Counted from the stretch's first letter, positions 1 through 8,453 are shown. The stretch is 64,000 nucleotides of DNA from Kribbella rubisoli (GCF_004217145.1 NZ_SHKR01000011.1:1798001-1862000); one strand, 5' to 3'. Translations and numbers: made by a program. The notes: generated from the letters alone by a model not told the origin.

Positions 1-1
1 G

Positions 2-514
2 GTCGCGACCCGCGGGCTGCGCGGGCTGACGCACCGAGCGGTCGACGCCGAGGCAGGCCTGCCGCCGGGATCGACGTCGTACTACCTGCGTACGCGCAAC
101 GCTCTGCTCACGGCGTGCGTCAGCCGGATGCTCACGCGGGACGTCAGCGCGATGCCGCCGGCCGGTGCGGATCCGGTCGAGCTGATGGTGGCGATGACGG
201 TCGGGATGGCGCGCAATCGGCCGGACGATCTGGTCGCGCGGTACGAGTTGTCGCTGGAGGCGAGTCGTCAGCCCGAACTGCGGACGGCGATCAACGAGGG
301 TGGGCGGGAGTTGCGGGCGATGCTTGCGCAGTTGCTCGCCGGGCTCGGCGTACCGGAACCGGAGGCGGCGGCGTGGCCGGTGGCCGCGATGATGGACGGG
401 CTGATGTACGACCGGGTCGCGGGGGCGGGCGCAACGCTCTCACCAGAAGCGTTCGAGGCCGCAGTACGACGCTCTGTCGTGGCGCTGATCGCCGGCCTCA
501 AAGGCGCTCGGTGA
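2..514 (+). CDS. TetR/AcrR-family transcriptional regulator (5'-truncated)
   Basis: The gene begins left of the window and is open from base 2 to a TGA at 512-514. The first visible codons read GLRGLTHRAVDAEAG followed by LPPGSTSYYLRTRNALL. This is the typical recognition helix and end of a TetR helix-turn-helix, which usually has a YYHF-type motif before helix 4. The remaining ~130 residues are a helical ligand-binding/dimerisation region with no residues I can tie to a ligand. Its 3' end overlaps by 17 bp the convergent small membrane protein gene. Family assignment is good; the target and ligand are unknown because the promoter side is outside the window. Confidence 0.85.
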   Translation, partial: VATRGLRGLTHRAVDAEAGLPPGSTSYYLRTRNALLTACVSRMLTRDVSAMPPAGADPVELMVAMTVGMARNRPDDLVARYELSLEASRQPELRTAINEGGRELRAMLAQLLAGLGVPEPEAAAWPVAAMMDGLMYDRVAGAGATLSPEAFEAAVRRSVVALIAGLKGAR

Positions 515-917
515 ACGTGACGAAGGTGAAGTAGCAGACACCGATCAGCATGCCGACGTGGCCGAGGACGGACAGGCCCGCGCCGGAACCCCACGCATCA
601 CTCTGCGTGTCCTGGGAATGCTTGCCTCCGCCCGGCAACCAACGGGCCAGAAGCAACAATCCGATGACCGTGAGCAACCACCACCCGGCCAGCATCACCA
701 CGGCGATCTCCTGCCGACCGGTGATCAGGGCAACTACCCAGCCGAGCAACGTGATCACGCCGACGACGGTGTGCAACCGCAGCAGGGCAGCGGAAAACCC
801 GTGCCGGCCCGCGCCGCGAGCGGTGCCGTCCACCACCGTGCCGCCGAGACGGACGCGCGTGATCAGTACGACGACCGCACCGAGCGCGGTCAGGAACCAG
901 GTGACGTTCGACCATTC
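498..917 (-). CDS. Small multi-spanning membrane protein, function unknown
   Basis: About 139 residues with roughly four hydrophobic segments (near WFLTALGAVVVLI, VVGVITLLGWVVALI, VVMLAGWWLLTVIGLLLLA and GHVGMLIGVCYFTFV), so very likely an integral membrane protein. I place the start at GTG 917 because a GGGG stretch lies just upstream. A longer reading to 959 adds only an Arg/Gly-rich leader. It converges with the TetR gene and overlaps its last 17 bp. I do not recognise a family or catalytic motif. The pairing with a TetR regulator is convergent, so co-regulation cannot be inferred from layout. Confidence 0.7.
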   Translation of the reverse strand, partial: EWSNVTWFLTALGAVVVLITRVRLGGTVVDGTARGAGRHGFSAALLRLHTVVGVITLLGWVVALITGRQEIAVVMLAGWWLLTVIGLLLLARWLPGGGKHSQDTQSDAWGSGAGLSVLGHVGMLIGVCYFTFVTFTERL

Positions 918-1001
918 CACGCCCCCATCCCTACCCCACCCCGTACGCCGGTGAACCATTCCGCGTGTCGTCTCATCGCTTGACGACCGTCCAGAAACAG
1001 C

Positions 1002-1040
1002 GCCCGGCGGGCCGAGTGTCCGCTCATTGACCCGCCGGGC
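1002..1040 (-). terminator. GC-rich hairpin downstream of the envelope glycosylation block
   Basis: Arms GCCCGGCGGG (1002-1011) and CCCGCCGGGC (1031-1040) form a perfect 10-bp stem with a 19-nt loop. It lies about 60 bp beyond the stop of the Gly/Gln-rich protein on the minus strand. There is no U-tract, which is common for actinobacterial terminators, so termination is inferred from position and stem strength only. Confidence 0.55.
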
Positions 1041-1074
1041 CGCCTACTTAAACCCAACTTCACCCGACCTACAT

Positions 1075-1116
1075 CACCCGTTCTGCGTCACCCGTTCTGC
1101 GTCACCCGTTCTGCGT
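1075..1116. repeat. Three perfect 14-bp tandem repeats over a stop codon
   Basis: The unit CACCCGTTCTGCGT occurs three times without a gap (1075-1088, 1089-1102, 1103-1116). The minus-strand gene ends within it: its TGA (1104-1102) spans the junction of copies two and three. Copies one and two are therefore just past the gene. Fourteen is not a multiple of three, so copy-number change would shift the frame upstream of the stop only if it occurred within the coding copy. Confidence 0.8.
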
Positions 1117-1683
1117 CGTCCCCGGCTGCTGCTGAGTTCCCTGCCCCTGCTGGGTCCCCTGCCCCTGCTGCGTTCCCTGACTCGGCAAGGTGCCCTGCCC
1201 AGGCACCACCCCTTGCCCCTGCCCGGTGCCTTGCCCAGTTCCCTGTCCGGTGCCCTGCCCCGTCCCTTGCCCGTTGCCCTGGAACCCGCGGCCGAAGCCG
1301 CCACCACCAGGCCCACCGAACTGGTTCTGCTGGTTACTGGTCCCGTCCCACGAATGCCCAACCGCCATCCCACCAAGGAACGCAAGCACGGCAAGCACAG
1401 ACCCAGCCCCAGCAAGCACCACATTGCTAGGCCGCTTCCCACCCACCGAACCTCCCTCCTGCCCATAGCCCGCCTGCGGCGCAGAACCCGCCTGTGGCGC
1501 GACACCGCCTTGCGCAGCACCTGGTTGCGGTGCGGCACCCGCCTGGGCGGGCGAGCCGGACTGGGCGGCGGAGCCCGCGTGCTGGGCGGAGCCGGCCTCC
1601 GGTGTGGAGCCGGCCTGAGGGGAGCCGCCGGGCTGGGCGGCCTGGGCCGCTTGCCATTGGGCTTCTTGGTGGGTCATGTTCAT
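1102..1683 (-). CDS. Gly/Gln/Pro-rich single-pass membrane protein
   Basis: 193 residues in three parts. A ~75-residue Gln/Ala/Pro/Gly-rich N-terminus has repeated QAGS-like units. One transmembrane helix lies near residues 88-108 (NVVLAGAGSVLAVLAFLGGM). The C-terminus holds tandem GQGT repeats ending in polar QQ-rich sequence. Its start overlaps the stop of the upstream GT39 gene by 4 bp (ATGA), so the two are translationally coupled. The low-complexity C-terminus resembles the glycine-rich insert of the GT39 protein and may be an extracytoplasmic substrate or scaffold. That role is inference; no enzymatic motif is visible. Confidence 0.75.
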   Translation of the reverse strand: MNMTHQEAQWQAAQAAQPGGSPQAGSTPEAGSAQHAGSAAQSGSPAQAGAAPQPGAAQGGVAPQAGSAPQAGYGQEGGSVGGKRPSNVVLAGAGSVLAVLAFLGGMAVGHSWDGTSNQQNQFGGPGGGGFGRGFQGNGQGTGQGTGQGTGQGTGQGQGVVPGQGTLPSQGTQQGQGTQQGQGTQQQPGTTQNG

Positions 1684-3713
1684 GCTCCTGTTCCGGTGGA
1701 GAGGTCATACACGGTGGTGCTGCCAACGGTCTGGGCGGTGAAGTTTTCGCTGACCCAGGTGGCGATCTCGCTCGAGGTGCCGTCGCGGCCCCCCATCATT
1801 CCGCCGCCACCGCTCCCGATGAAGTAATGGACCTTGCCCTGGGCAACCAGTTCTTCGAACTCGGCCAGCGACGGCGCCGGGTCTGTCCCGTTGAACCCGC
1901 CGATCGCCATGATCGGCTCGCCCGACGCGATCTGCAGCGGCGCGGCACCGTTCGCGGTCACAGCTGCGGCGGCCCAGGTGTACCCCTTCGCGCCCTGCTG
2001 CAACAGCGTCACCAGCTCACTGGACACTCCACTGATCCCGCCACCACCAAGGAACCCGCCAACACCACCTCCGCCCATTCCGCGGCCGGTCGTCGTGCCG
2101 GTCCCAGGCTGCCCGGTAGTACCGGTCCCCGTACCAGTCCCAGTGCCGGTCTGACCAGGCGGCGTGCCCATTCCTCCGCCACCCGGGAACCCGCCGCCAC
2201 CACGCCCGCCGCCCATTCCGCCCATTCCACCGGGCCCAGCAGTCGGAATCGCTCCGGTGTGCGCCGAGCTGATCGTCGACAGCGAGTACGCCGTAGGCCC
2301 CGCCAACGCGCTAAACGCGAGAACCGCCGCCGCAGCCACACCAGCCCGCCGAGCCGCCGTCCGATGCAACCGAAGCTCAGGCAGCAGCATGACGAGCCCG
2401 GCCGCCAGCACACCGGTGATCAACACAATCCACCGCAGCCACGGGTGCCAGGTAGGAGTCCCGTTCAGCAACGCGAAACTCCAGCCCGCCGTCAGCAACG
2501 CCCCACCAGCAAGAGTTGCCCGAGGCAACCACTCCGTCCGCCGCTTCCAGAGGATCGACATCGCACCACCGATCACCGCACCGAACGCCGGCGCCAGCGC
2601 GATCATGTAGTACGGGTGGATGATCCCCTGCATGTAGCTGAACACCAGCCCGGTGGCCACGAGCCACCCGCCCCACAGCAGCGCAAAGGCCCGTGTCTTG
2701 TCCGTCCGCGGCGCTTTGCCCGCAGCAACGATCAGTACGACGGTCGCCAGCAACGCGGCCGGCATCAGCCACGAGATCTGCGACCCGAACTCGCCGCCGA
2801 ACAGCCGCTGCAGCCCGGTCGCCCCACCCCACCCGGGGTTCCCGACACCGCCGCCGACCGACCCGGACTCGTTGCCGCTCAACCGCCCGAGCCCGTTGTA
2901 CCCAAGGGTCAACTCGAGAATGCTGTTGTTGGACGACCCACCGACGTACGGTCGCGCCGAGGCCGGCAGCAGTTCGACAATCGCGACCCACCACCCCGCA
3001 CTCACGATCAAGGAAACAGTCGCCAGCACCAGATGCAGCAGCCGCTTCCCCAGCGCGGGCTTCCCGGCCACCAGATAAGCAATCCCGAACGCCGGCAGGA
3101 TCAGGAACGCCTGCAGCATCTTCGTCAGGAACCCGAACCCGACCAGCGCACCGGCCAGGATCATCCACCGCGCGGAGTGCTTGACCGAGTCGATCGCCCG
3201 GGTCACCGCCCACGCACCGGCGCACAGCAGCAGGATCAGCAGCGCATCCGGGTTGTTGAACCGGAACATCAGCACCGCGACCGGCGTCAGCGCGAGAATC
3301 GCTCCGGCCAGCAGGCCGGCGTTCGCGGAGAACCAGCGCCGCACCGCGACGTACACGAACCCGACGCTCGCGACGCCCATCAGCGCCTGCGGCACCAGCA
3401 TGCTCCAGCTGTTGAATCCGAAGATCCGCGCGGACAACCCCATCACCCACAGCGAGCCCGGGGTCTTGTCCACGGTGATGAAGCTCGACGAGTCGAACGA
3501 CCCGAAGAACCAGGCCTTCCAGCTCTTCGACCCGGCCTGTACGGCGGCCGCGTAGTACTCGTTGGCGTATCCGTTCTTGGACAGCCCCCACAGGTAGGCG
3601 ATCGCGGTCAGCACGAGCAGACCGCCGTACAGGACCTTGTCCCGACTCAGCGTGTACTGCGTTGTGATCGAGCGAGGCCGGGTGGCCTCGACGGGATCAG
3701 TCAGCGTGGTCAT
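1680..3713 (-). CDS. GT39-type (ArnT/PMT-like) polyprenyl-phosphate mannosyltransferase, membrane
   Basis: 677 residues. The N-terminal ~470 residues carry about eleven transmembrane helices and the PMT_2-type first loop, including KNGYANEYYAAAVQAGSKSW and DSSSFITVDKTPG; the acidic and Lys residues there are typical of this family. A Gly/Met/Thr-rich linker follows (GGMGG, GTGTGTGTG, about residues 490-570). Then comes a soluble C-terminal domain (about 575-677) seen in actinobacterial YkcA/YkcB-like transferases. The enzyme would move sugar from a polyprenyl-phosphate carrier onto an envelope acceptor outside the membrane. The downstream GT2-GtrA gene product could supply or flip that carrier sugar. 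The leader can fold over its own ribosome-binding site (see 3711-3795). Confidence 0.88.
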   Translation of the reverse strand: MTTLTDPVEATRPRSITTQYTLSRDKVLYGGLLVLTAIAYLWGLSKNGYANEYYAAAVQAGSKSWKAWFFGSFDSSSFITVDKTPGSLWVMGLSARIFGFNSWSMLVPQALMGVASVGFVYVAVRRWFSANAGLLAGAILALTPVAVLMFRFNNPDALLILLLCAGAWAVTRAIDSVKHSARWMILAGALVGFGFLTKMLQAFLILPAFGIAYLVAGKPALGKRLLHLVLATVSLIVSAGWWVAIVELLPASARPYVGGSSNNSILELTLGYNGLGRLSGNESGSVGGGVGNPGWGGATGLQRLFGGEFGSQISWLMPAALLATVVLIVAAGKAPRTDKTRAFALLWGGWLVATGLVFSYMQGIIHPYYMIALAPAFGAVIGGAMSILWKRRTEWLPRATLAGGALLTAGWSFALLNGTPTWHPWLRWIVLITGVLAAGLVMLLPELRLHRTAARRAGVAAAAVLAFSALAGPTAYSLSTISSAHTGAIPTAGPGGMGGMGGGRGGGGFPGGGGMGTPPGQTGTGTGTGTGTTGQPGTGTTTGRGMGGGGVGGFLGGGGISGVSSELVTLLQQGAKGYTWAAAAVTANGAAPLQIASGEPIMAIGGFNGTDPAPSLAEFEELVAQGKVHYFIGSGGGGMMGGRDGTSSEIATWVSENFTAQTVGSTTVYDLSTGTGA

Positions 3714-3795
3714 TGGGCCTCCCGGCCTGGACTGAGGAGCGGAGGGAGCGAAGCGACCGGAGCGACGAGGGAAGGCCGGGAGTCACAGCCCAATG
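3711..3795 (-). promoter_or_regulatory. Large inverted repeat enclosing RBS and start codon of the GT39 gene
   Basis: On the minus strand, CATTGGGC (3795-3788) pairs with GCCCAATG (3718-3711), and CTCCCGGCCT (3782-3773) pairs with AGGCCGGGAG (3728-3719). That gives 18 bp of stem interrupted only by a 5-nt bulge (TGTGA). The 3' arm contains the likely ribosome-binding site GGGAGG and the ATG start itself. The 44-nt loop is rich in alternating GGAGCG/CGACC-type words. If transcription starts upstream of 3795, the folded leader would hide the start site. An alternative is that this is a REP-like repeat that landed next to the gene. Confidence 0.6.
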
Positions 3796-3833
3796 GCCCG
3801 CCGCGACGGAGTCGCGGCATCAATACAGTCATC

Positions 3834-5054
3834 TCAGTTGCTCCGGGTCTGGTCGAGAACCGCTGGGGGTTCGAAGGCGGGCAAAGTAGGCGCGTCGTCG
3901 TCGAACACCCACGTCTGGAAGAGGCTGAACCGGACCACGGTCGCGGCCAGGTTCGCGATGGTCAGCACGGTGATCTCCACCGCTTGGTTCGGTACGGCGA
4001 TTGCCGTGTGCAACAACCAGAGCGACGCCGCGGTCAAGCTCCAGCCGATGCCGAAGGCAACCAGGCCGCGCAGCTGATGCCGCCACCGTCCCTCCACACC
4101 ATGGACGCCGAAGGTGATCCGGCGGTTCAGCGTGGTGTTGGCGACGGCCGTGATGAGCAGCGACAGCAGGTTCGCCACCTGGGCCGGCATGCCCTGGCGG
4201 AGCACGAGATAGAGCACCGCGTACGCCGCCGTACTCAGCACCCCGACCGCGCAGAAACGCAGGACCCGGGCCGCCATCGCCGTCCGAGGATCGAGGATCC
4301 GCGGCCGGCCGTACTTCTGCCGAACCGGCTCGAGGTCGACGCGACTGCGCATCAGTCGGGCGATCCCCCGCAGATCCTCGCCGACTGTCTTCGCGATCGC
4401 GACCCGGGAGTCGAGGTCGTCGACCCAGTCGACCGGTACTTCGTGGATCCGCAGCCCGGCCTTCTCGGCCAGGACCAGCAGCTCGGTGTCGAAGAACCAG
4501 CTGGTGTCCTGCACCAGCGGCAGCAGCTCGTGGGCCACGTCGGCGCGGATCGCCTTGAAGCCGCACTGCGCGTCCGAGAAGTGCGCGCTCAACGTTGCCC
4601 GGAGCAACAGATTGTACGAGCGGGAGATGAACTCGCGCTTCGGCCGCCGGACGACCCGCGAGCTCTTCGCCAACCGAGTGCCGATGGCAACATCACTGTG
4701 CCCGGCCAGTAGCGGCGCCACCAGCGGGAGCAGGGCGTTCAGGTTGGTGGACAGGTCGACGTCCATGTACGCGAGCACCTCTGCGTTGCTCGCGGACCAG
4801 ACCTGCTTCAGCGCGCGGCCGCGGCCGGACTGCTCGAGCCGGACGATCCGGACCCCGGGCAGCTCGCTCGCGAGCAGCATGCCGATCTCATATGTCGCGT
4901 CCGTACTTCCGTTGTCCGCGATGCAGACCTCGGCCGGGAACGGGAAAGCGGTGTCGAGGAACTCCCGCAACCGTCTGATATTCGGTCCGAGGTCGTTTTC
5001 CTCGTTCTTGACGGGTACGACGATCTCGACCCGAGGATGACCTGGAATCTGCAT
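3834..5054 (-). CDS. Family 2 glycosyltransferase fused to a GtrA membrane domain (dolichyl-phosphate-sugar synthase-like)
   Basis: 406 residues. The N-terminal GT-A domain (about 8-235) shows VEIVVPVKNEENDLG, CIADNGSTD and the metal-binding DXD-like AYMDVDLSTN, as in polyprenyl-phosphate mannose/glucose synthases. The C-terminal ~130 residues form a four-helix GtrA-type domain (RFCAVGVLSTAAYAVLYLVL, then NTTLNRRITFGV). GtrA proteins are linked to moving lipid-linked sugars across the membrane. The fusion therefore suggests synthesis and flipping of a polyprenyl-phosphate sugar that feeds the adjacent GT39 enzyme. It is upstream of that gene on the same strand, with 120 bp between them. Confidence 0.88.
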   Translation of the reverse strand: MQIPGHPRVEIVVPVKNEENDLGPNIRRLREFLDTAFPFPAEVCIADNGSTDATYEIGMLLASELPGVRIVRLEQSGRGRALKQVWSASNAEVLAYMDVDLSTNLNALLPLVAPLLAGHSDVAIGTRLAKSSRVVRRPKREFISRSYNLLLRATLSAHFSDAQCGFKAIRADVAHELLPLVQDTSWFFDTELLVLAEKAGLRIHEVPVDWVDDLDSRVAIAKTVGEDLRGIARLMRSRVDLEPVRQKYGRPRILDPRTAMAARVLRFCAVGVLSTAAYAVLYLVLRQGMPAQVANLLSLLITAVANTTLNRRITFGVHGVEGRWRHQLRGLVAFGIGWSLTAASLWLLHTAIAVPNQAVEITVLTIANLAATVVRFSLFQTWVFDDDAPTLPAFEPPAVLDQTRSN

Positions 5055-5139
5055 GACACCGATGCTGTCCGGCCAACCTGTGCCACTCCCTGCGTGTGGC
5101 TGGCAGTTCCCTGGCAGTAGAGGCGCCCCAGACCCCCTC

Positions 5140-5532
5140 TTACCGAGTGCGACGCAGCCAGAGCAGACCGAGAACCGGCAGCACGACCGGCACGAAGCCG
5201 TAGCCCTGGCCGAAGTGCGACCACACGGTCGCGTCCGGGAAGTCGTCCGGTGCGGCGTAGCTGAACGCGCCGATCGCGAGTACGCCGATCAGCTCGATCA
5301 CGATCGCGGTCGTGGCGACCTTGCGGGACACCTTGGTTGCCTTGGCCAACGCGAATGTCGCCGCGCAGTAGATGATCGCGGCAACGGCCGACAACAGGTA
5401 GGCGATCGGCGCATCGGTGAACTTCGTCGCGATCTGTACGCCGGCGCGCGCGGTCGCGGCCAGCGCGAACACGCCGTACACCGCGATCAGAATCCGGCCC
5501 GGGCCGTGTTTGGTCGCTGCGGGATCGGTCAT
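5140..5532 (-). CDS. Small four-helix membrane protein
   Basis: 130 residues with hydrophobic segments near residues 13-32, 43-62, 70-92 and 108-126, ending in WLRRTR. It begins one base after the stop of the upstream 118-residue membrane protein, so the two probably form an operon and possibly a complex. The pattern is like conserved actinobacterial membrane proteins found next to purB. I cannot name a function, and no catalytic motif is visible. Confidence 0.75.
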   Translation of the reverse strand: MTDPAATKHGPGRILIAVYGVFALAATARAGVQIATKFTDAPIAYLLSAVAAIIYCAATFALAKATKVSRKVATTAIVIELIGVLAIGAFSYAAPDDFPDATVWSHFGQGYGFVPVVLPVLGLLWLRRTR

Positions 5533-5533
5533 G

Positions 5534-5890
5534 TCAGGCCGTCCACACGTCGTACAGCCGGAGCTCGAGGATCGGGATCACGACGCAGGCGATGGCCAGC
5601 GCGCCGGCGCCCCAGCGGCTGCTCTCCGCCAGCGCCCAGAACGCGCCGACCGGCAGGATGATCAGCGAGCCGATCAGGTACCCGATGAAGAACGGCCCGG
5701 AGACATCCCGCGTCGTCCCACTCAGCTGCACGATGCCGACGACCAGCTGTGCCACCAGCGCGACCTCGATCACCCCGAGCATGCCGAGCAAGGTCCAGTT
5801 GATCCGCTTGTCGCGCGCCGCGAGTACGACGGCGAACAGTGCCGCGGCGAGCGAGAGCGCGACCAGGAACCAGGTGAGCGGTGCGAACAC
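5534..5890 (-). CDS. Small membrane protein in operon with the 5140-5532 gene
   Basis: 118 residues, four predicted transmembrane helices (for example FLVALSLAAALFAVVLAA and GVIEVALVAQLVVGIV). Only 3 bp separate it from the upstream purB stop (5894) and 1 bp from the downstream gene start, consistent with co-transcription of purB and both membrane proteins. Function unknown. Confidence 0.75.
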   Translation of the reverse strand: MFAPLTWFLVALSLAAALFAVVLAARDKRINWTLLGMLGVIEVALVAQLVVGIVQLSGTTRDVSGPFFIGYLIGSLIILPVGAFWALAESSRWGAGALAIACVVIPILELRLYDVWTA

Positions 5891-5893
5891 GGG

Positions 5894-7330
5894 TTAGAGG
5901 ATGTCACCCGGCGTGTAGGCGGCCGCCTCCGGGTAGCGCTTGGCGAGATCGTCGATCTTCCCGACGACGGCTCCGACCTGGGCGACGGCCGCGCCGGTGA
6001 ACGTCAGCGGCTCGCCGACGATGCCGACGATCTGCTCCTCGGTGAGCCCGAGTCGCCCGTCAACACCGAGCCGGTGGAACAAGTCGTTCCCAGCGAGGCC
6101 CTTGCGCAGGTCGAGTGCGGTCGCGACCGCGTGCTCCTTGATCACCTCGTGCGCGGTCTCCCGGCCGACGCCGTTCTTCACGGCGGCCATCAGCACCTTG
6201 GTCGTGGTCAAGAACGGCAGGTACCGCTCGAGCTCGCGCGACACGACCGCCGGATACACCCCGAACTCGTCGAGGACAGTCAGGAACGTCTCGAACAGCC
6301 CGTCCAGCGCGAAGAACGCGTCCGGCAGGGCAACCCGGCGTACGACGGAACAGAAGACGTCGCCCTCGTTCCACTGGTTGCCGGCCAGCTCGCCGGCCAT
6401 CGACGCGTAGCCGCGGAGGATGACCGCGAGACCGTTGACCCGCTCGCAGGACCGGGTGTTCATCTTGTGCGGCATCGCGGAGGAACCGACCTGGCCCTCC
6501 TTGAAGCCCTCGGTGACCAGCTCGTGCCCGGCCATCAGCCGGATCGTCGTCGCCAGGCTCGACGGCCCGGCGGCCAGCTGCACCAGCGCGGAGACGACCT
6601 CGTAGTCGAGCGACCGCGGGTACACCTGGCCGACGCTCGTGAGCGTGTGGCTGAAGCCCAGGTGCTGCGCGATCGTGCTTTCGAGCGTGGCGAGCTTCGT
6701 CTCATCACCGCCGAACAGGTCGAGCATGTCCTGCGACGTACCCACCGGGCCCTTGATGCCGCGCAGCGGATACCGCTCGATGAGCTCCTCGATCCGGGCG
6801 ATCGCGACCAGCAGCTCGTCCGCGGCCGACGCGAACCGCTTGCCCAGCGTGGTCGCCTGCGCGGCGACGTTGTGGGAGCGTCCGGTCAGCACCAGCGCCG
6901 CGTGCTCGGCCGCCTTCTGGCCGAGCTGCACGGCGGTCGCCACCGCGCGGTCCCGGACCAGCTCGAGACCGGCGCGGATCTGGAGTTGCTCGACGTTCTC
7001 GGTCAGGTCACGACTCGTCATCCCCTTGTGGATGTGTTCGTGCCCGGCGAGCGCGCTGAACTCCTCGATCCGCGCCTTCACGTCATGCCGCGTGACCCGC
7101 TCCCGGGCCGCGATCGACGCCAGGTCGACCTGGCCGATGACCCGCTCGTAGTCCTCGACGACCCCGTCCGGAACCTCGACCCCGAGCTCCTTCTGGGCCT
7201 TCAGCACCGCCACCCAGAGCTTCCGCTCGAGCACGATCTTGTGCTCCGGTGACCACAGCTCCGCCATCGACAGACTGGCGTAGCGCGCGGCGAGAACATT
7301 GGGGATCAGGGGCTTGGTCACGAGCCCCAT
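5894..7330 (-). CDS. purB: Adenylosuccinate lyase
   Basis: 478 residues, full length for the fumarase/aspartase superfamily. The signature loop GSSAMPHKMN (about residue 280) and the TSRDLTENVEQ and TGRSHNVAAQ regions are visible. It cleaves succinylaminoimidazole-carboxamide ribotide and adenylosuccinate, releasing fumarate, in purine synthesis. purD (9029-10306) and purA (31093-32373) lie elsewhere in the window in separate transcription units. It is the first gene of a likely three-gene unit with two small membrane proteins. Confidence 0.95.
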   Translation of the reverse strand: MGLVTKPLIPNVLAARYASLSMAELWSPEHKIVLERKLWVAVLKAQKELGVEVPDGVVEDYERVIGQVDLASIAARERVTRHDVKARIEEFSALAGHEHIHKGMTSRDLTENVEQLQIRAGLELVRDRAVATAVQLGQKAAEHAALVLTGRSHNVAAQATTLGKRFASAADELLVAIARIEELIERYPLRGIKGPVGTSQDMLDLFGGDETKLATLESTIAQHLGFSHTLTSVGQVYPRSLDYEVVSALVQLAAGPSSLATTIRLMAGHELVTEGFKEGQVGSSAMPHKMNTRSCERVNGLAVILRGYASMAGELAGNQWNEGDVFCSVVRRVALPDAFFALDGLFETFLTVLDEFGVYPAVVSRELERYLPFLTTTKVLMAAVKNGVGRETAHEVIKEHAVATALDLRKGLAGNDLFHRLGVDGRLGLTEEQIVGIVGEPLTFTGAAVAQVGAVVGKIDDLAKRYPEAAAYTPGDIL

Positions 7331-7345
7331 TCTCCCAGACGGCGA

Positions 7346-7960
7346 CTACTTGACGGTCACCAGACCACAGAGCTTGGCGCCGGACAGGGTGCAGACCTGG
7401 TACGAACCGGCGGCGAGACCCTTCGGCATGGCCAGCGTGTACGGCCCGGCGCCGGTGTACTGCGGGATGGAGATGCCCATCTCACCGTTCATCCGGATCG
7501 CGTACGGCGTGGAGGCGTCGCCCGGCACCTTGGCGACCAGGGTGTAGAGCGGCACGTCCGGCTTGGCCGCCGAGGCCAGCGTGAACGTCACGTGACGGAC
7601 CTGCTTGTCCGGGAACGACGCGACGAACTGGCCGCCGGAGACCAGCGCCTTGGCCGAGGTCAGCGTGAGCGGTCCGGCCTTCTCGACCGGGGCCGGGTTC
7701 GGCTGCACCGACACCTCGGGCGGCGCGACCATGTTGGTCGGGACCGGGCTGTCGGCCACCGGCGCGTTGTTGTGCGCCGGCCGGAGCGTCGGGACCACCG
7801 CGACGGCGGCGACCACGACGGCTGCACCGAGCACGGTCAGACCGGCGGTCATCCGGCGCTTGCGGGAACGGGCCGCGGTCAGGACGGAGTCGAAGTCACC
7901 GGCGGACTCGGCGGCCTTGCGGTCCGCCAGGGCCTGCAGGTCCTCTTGCAGATCAGGCAT
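7346..7960 (-). CDS. Membrane-anchored partner of the ECF sigma factor (putative anti-sigma factor)
   Basis: About 204 residues: a short cytoplasmic N-terminus (MPDLQEDLQALADRK), one transmembrane helix near residues 40-60 and an extracytoplasmic domain of ~140 residues with two Cys near the end (QVCTLSGAKLCGL). I chose ATG 7960 because GAGGAG lies 8-9 nt upstream. A GTG at 7969 would sit directly on that site. The gene overlaps the sigma factor stop by 8 bp. Topology and coupling are typical of anti-sigma factors, but no ZAS zinc motif is present, so the role is inferred from context. Confidence 0.7.
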   Translation of the reverse strand: MPDLQEDLQALADRKAAESAGDFDSVLTAARSRKRRMTAGLTVLGAAVVVAAVAVVPTLRPAHNNAPVADSPVPTNMVAPPEVSVQPNPAPVEKAGPLTLTSAKALVSGGQFVASFPDKQVRHVTFTLASAAKPDVPLYTLVAKVPGDASTPYAIRMNGEMGISIPQYTGAGPYTLAMPKGLAAGSYQVCTLSGAKLCGLVTVK

Positions 7961-8453
7961 GGTCGTCACTCCTCAACAGCAATGAATCGGACAGGGCGTC
8001 CCGGGCGCGGGACAGGCGCGACTTGACCGTGCCTTCCGCGATCCCGAGCGTGTCCGCCACCTGAGCCACGCTCAGGTCACAGACGTAATGGAGGACGACG
8101 ACCTGCCGGGTCGGCATCGGCAGGCCGGCGAGAGCCTGCTCGAGATCACCGGCGTACCTGTCGGCGGGGTCCGGGACGTGTTCCGCCGGCAGCCGGTGGA
8201 ACAGTTGCGTGAACCGGTTGCCGTCACGGTGCCGATTCGCGGCGAGCCGCACGGCGACCAGGCGCACCCAGGCCTCCGGTGAGTCGTACCGCGAGACCTT
8301 CTGCCACCGGGGCACCAGCCGGACGAACGCCTCTTGGACGATGTCTTCCGCCTCGGCCCGCGACCCGGTCAGCAGCGAGATCACCCCGACCAGCCGTGGC
8401 TGGTGTGCGCGGTAGAACTCCCGCAGCCCCTCCGTCTCCATGCCCACTAACAC
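7953..8453 (-). CDS. ECF-type RNA polymerase sigma factor (SigE-like family)
   Basis: 166 residues with sigma region 2 (FYRAHQPRLVGVISLLTG, then AEDIVQEAFVRL) and region 4 (LPMPTRQVVVLHYVCDLSV, then GIAEGTVKSRLSRAR). A conserved domain 3 is absent, as in ECF factors. It directs RNA polymerase to a small regulon, presumably released by signals sensed by the membrane protein encoded immediately downstream. The first ATG is at 8441, with GTG options at 8453 and 8447; the exact start is uncertain. It is divergent from the TIGR04222-like gene. Confidence 0.9.
   Translation of the reverse strand: MLVGMETEGLREFYRAHQPRLVGVISLLTGSRAEAEDIVQEAFVRLVPRWQKVSRYDSPEAWVRLVAVRLAANRHRDGNRFTQLFHRLPAEHVPDPADRYAGDLEQALAGLPMPTRQVVVLHYVCDLSVAQVADTLGIAEGTVKSRLSRARDALSDSLLLRSDDHA

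Noticed and set aside
1494..4712. Long + strand open frame (~1070 codons) antisense to the GT39 and GT2-GtrA genes
   Set aside because: It lacks hydrophobic or domain-like sequence and is Arg/Pro/Gln-rich, as expected for a GC-rich shadow frame. The minus-strand genes have clear motifs.
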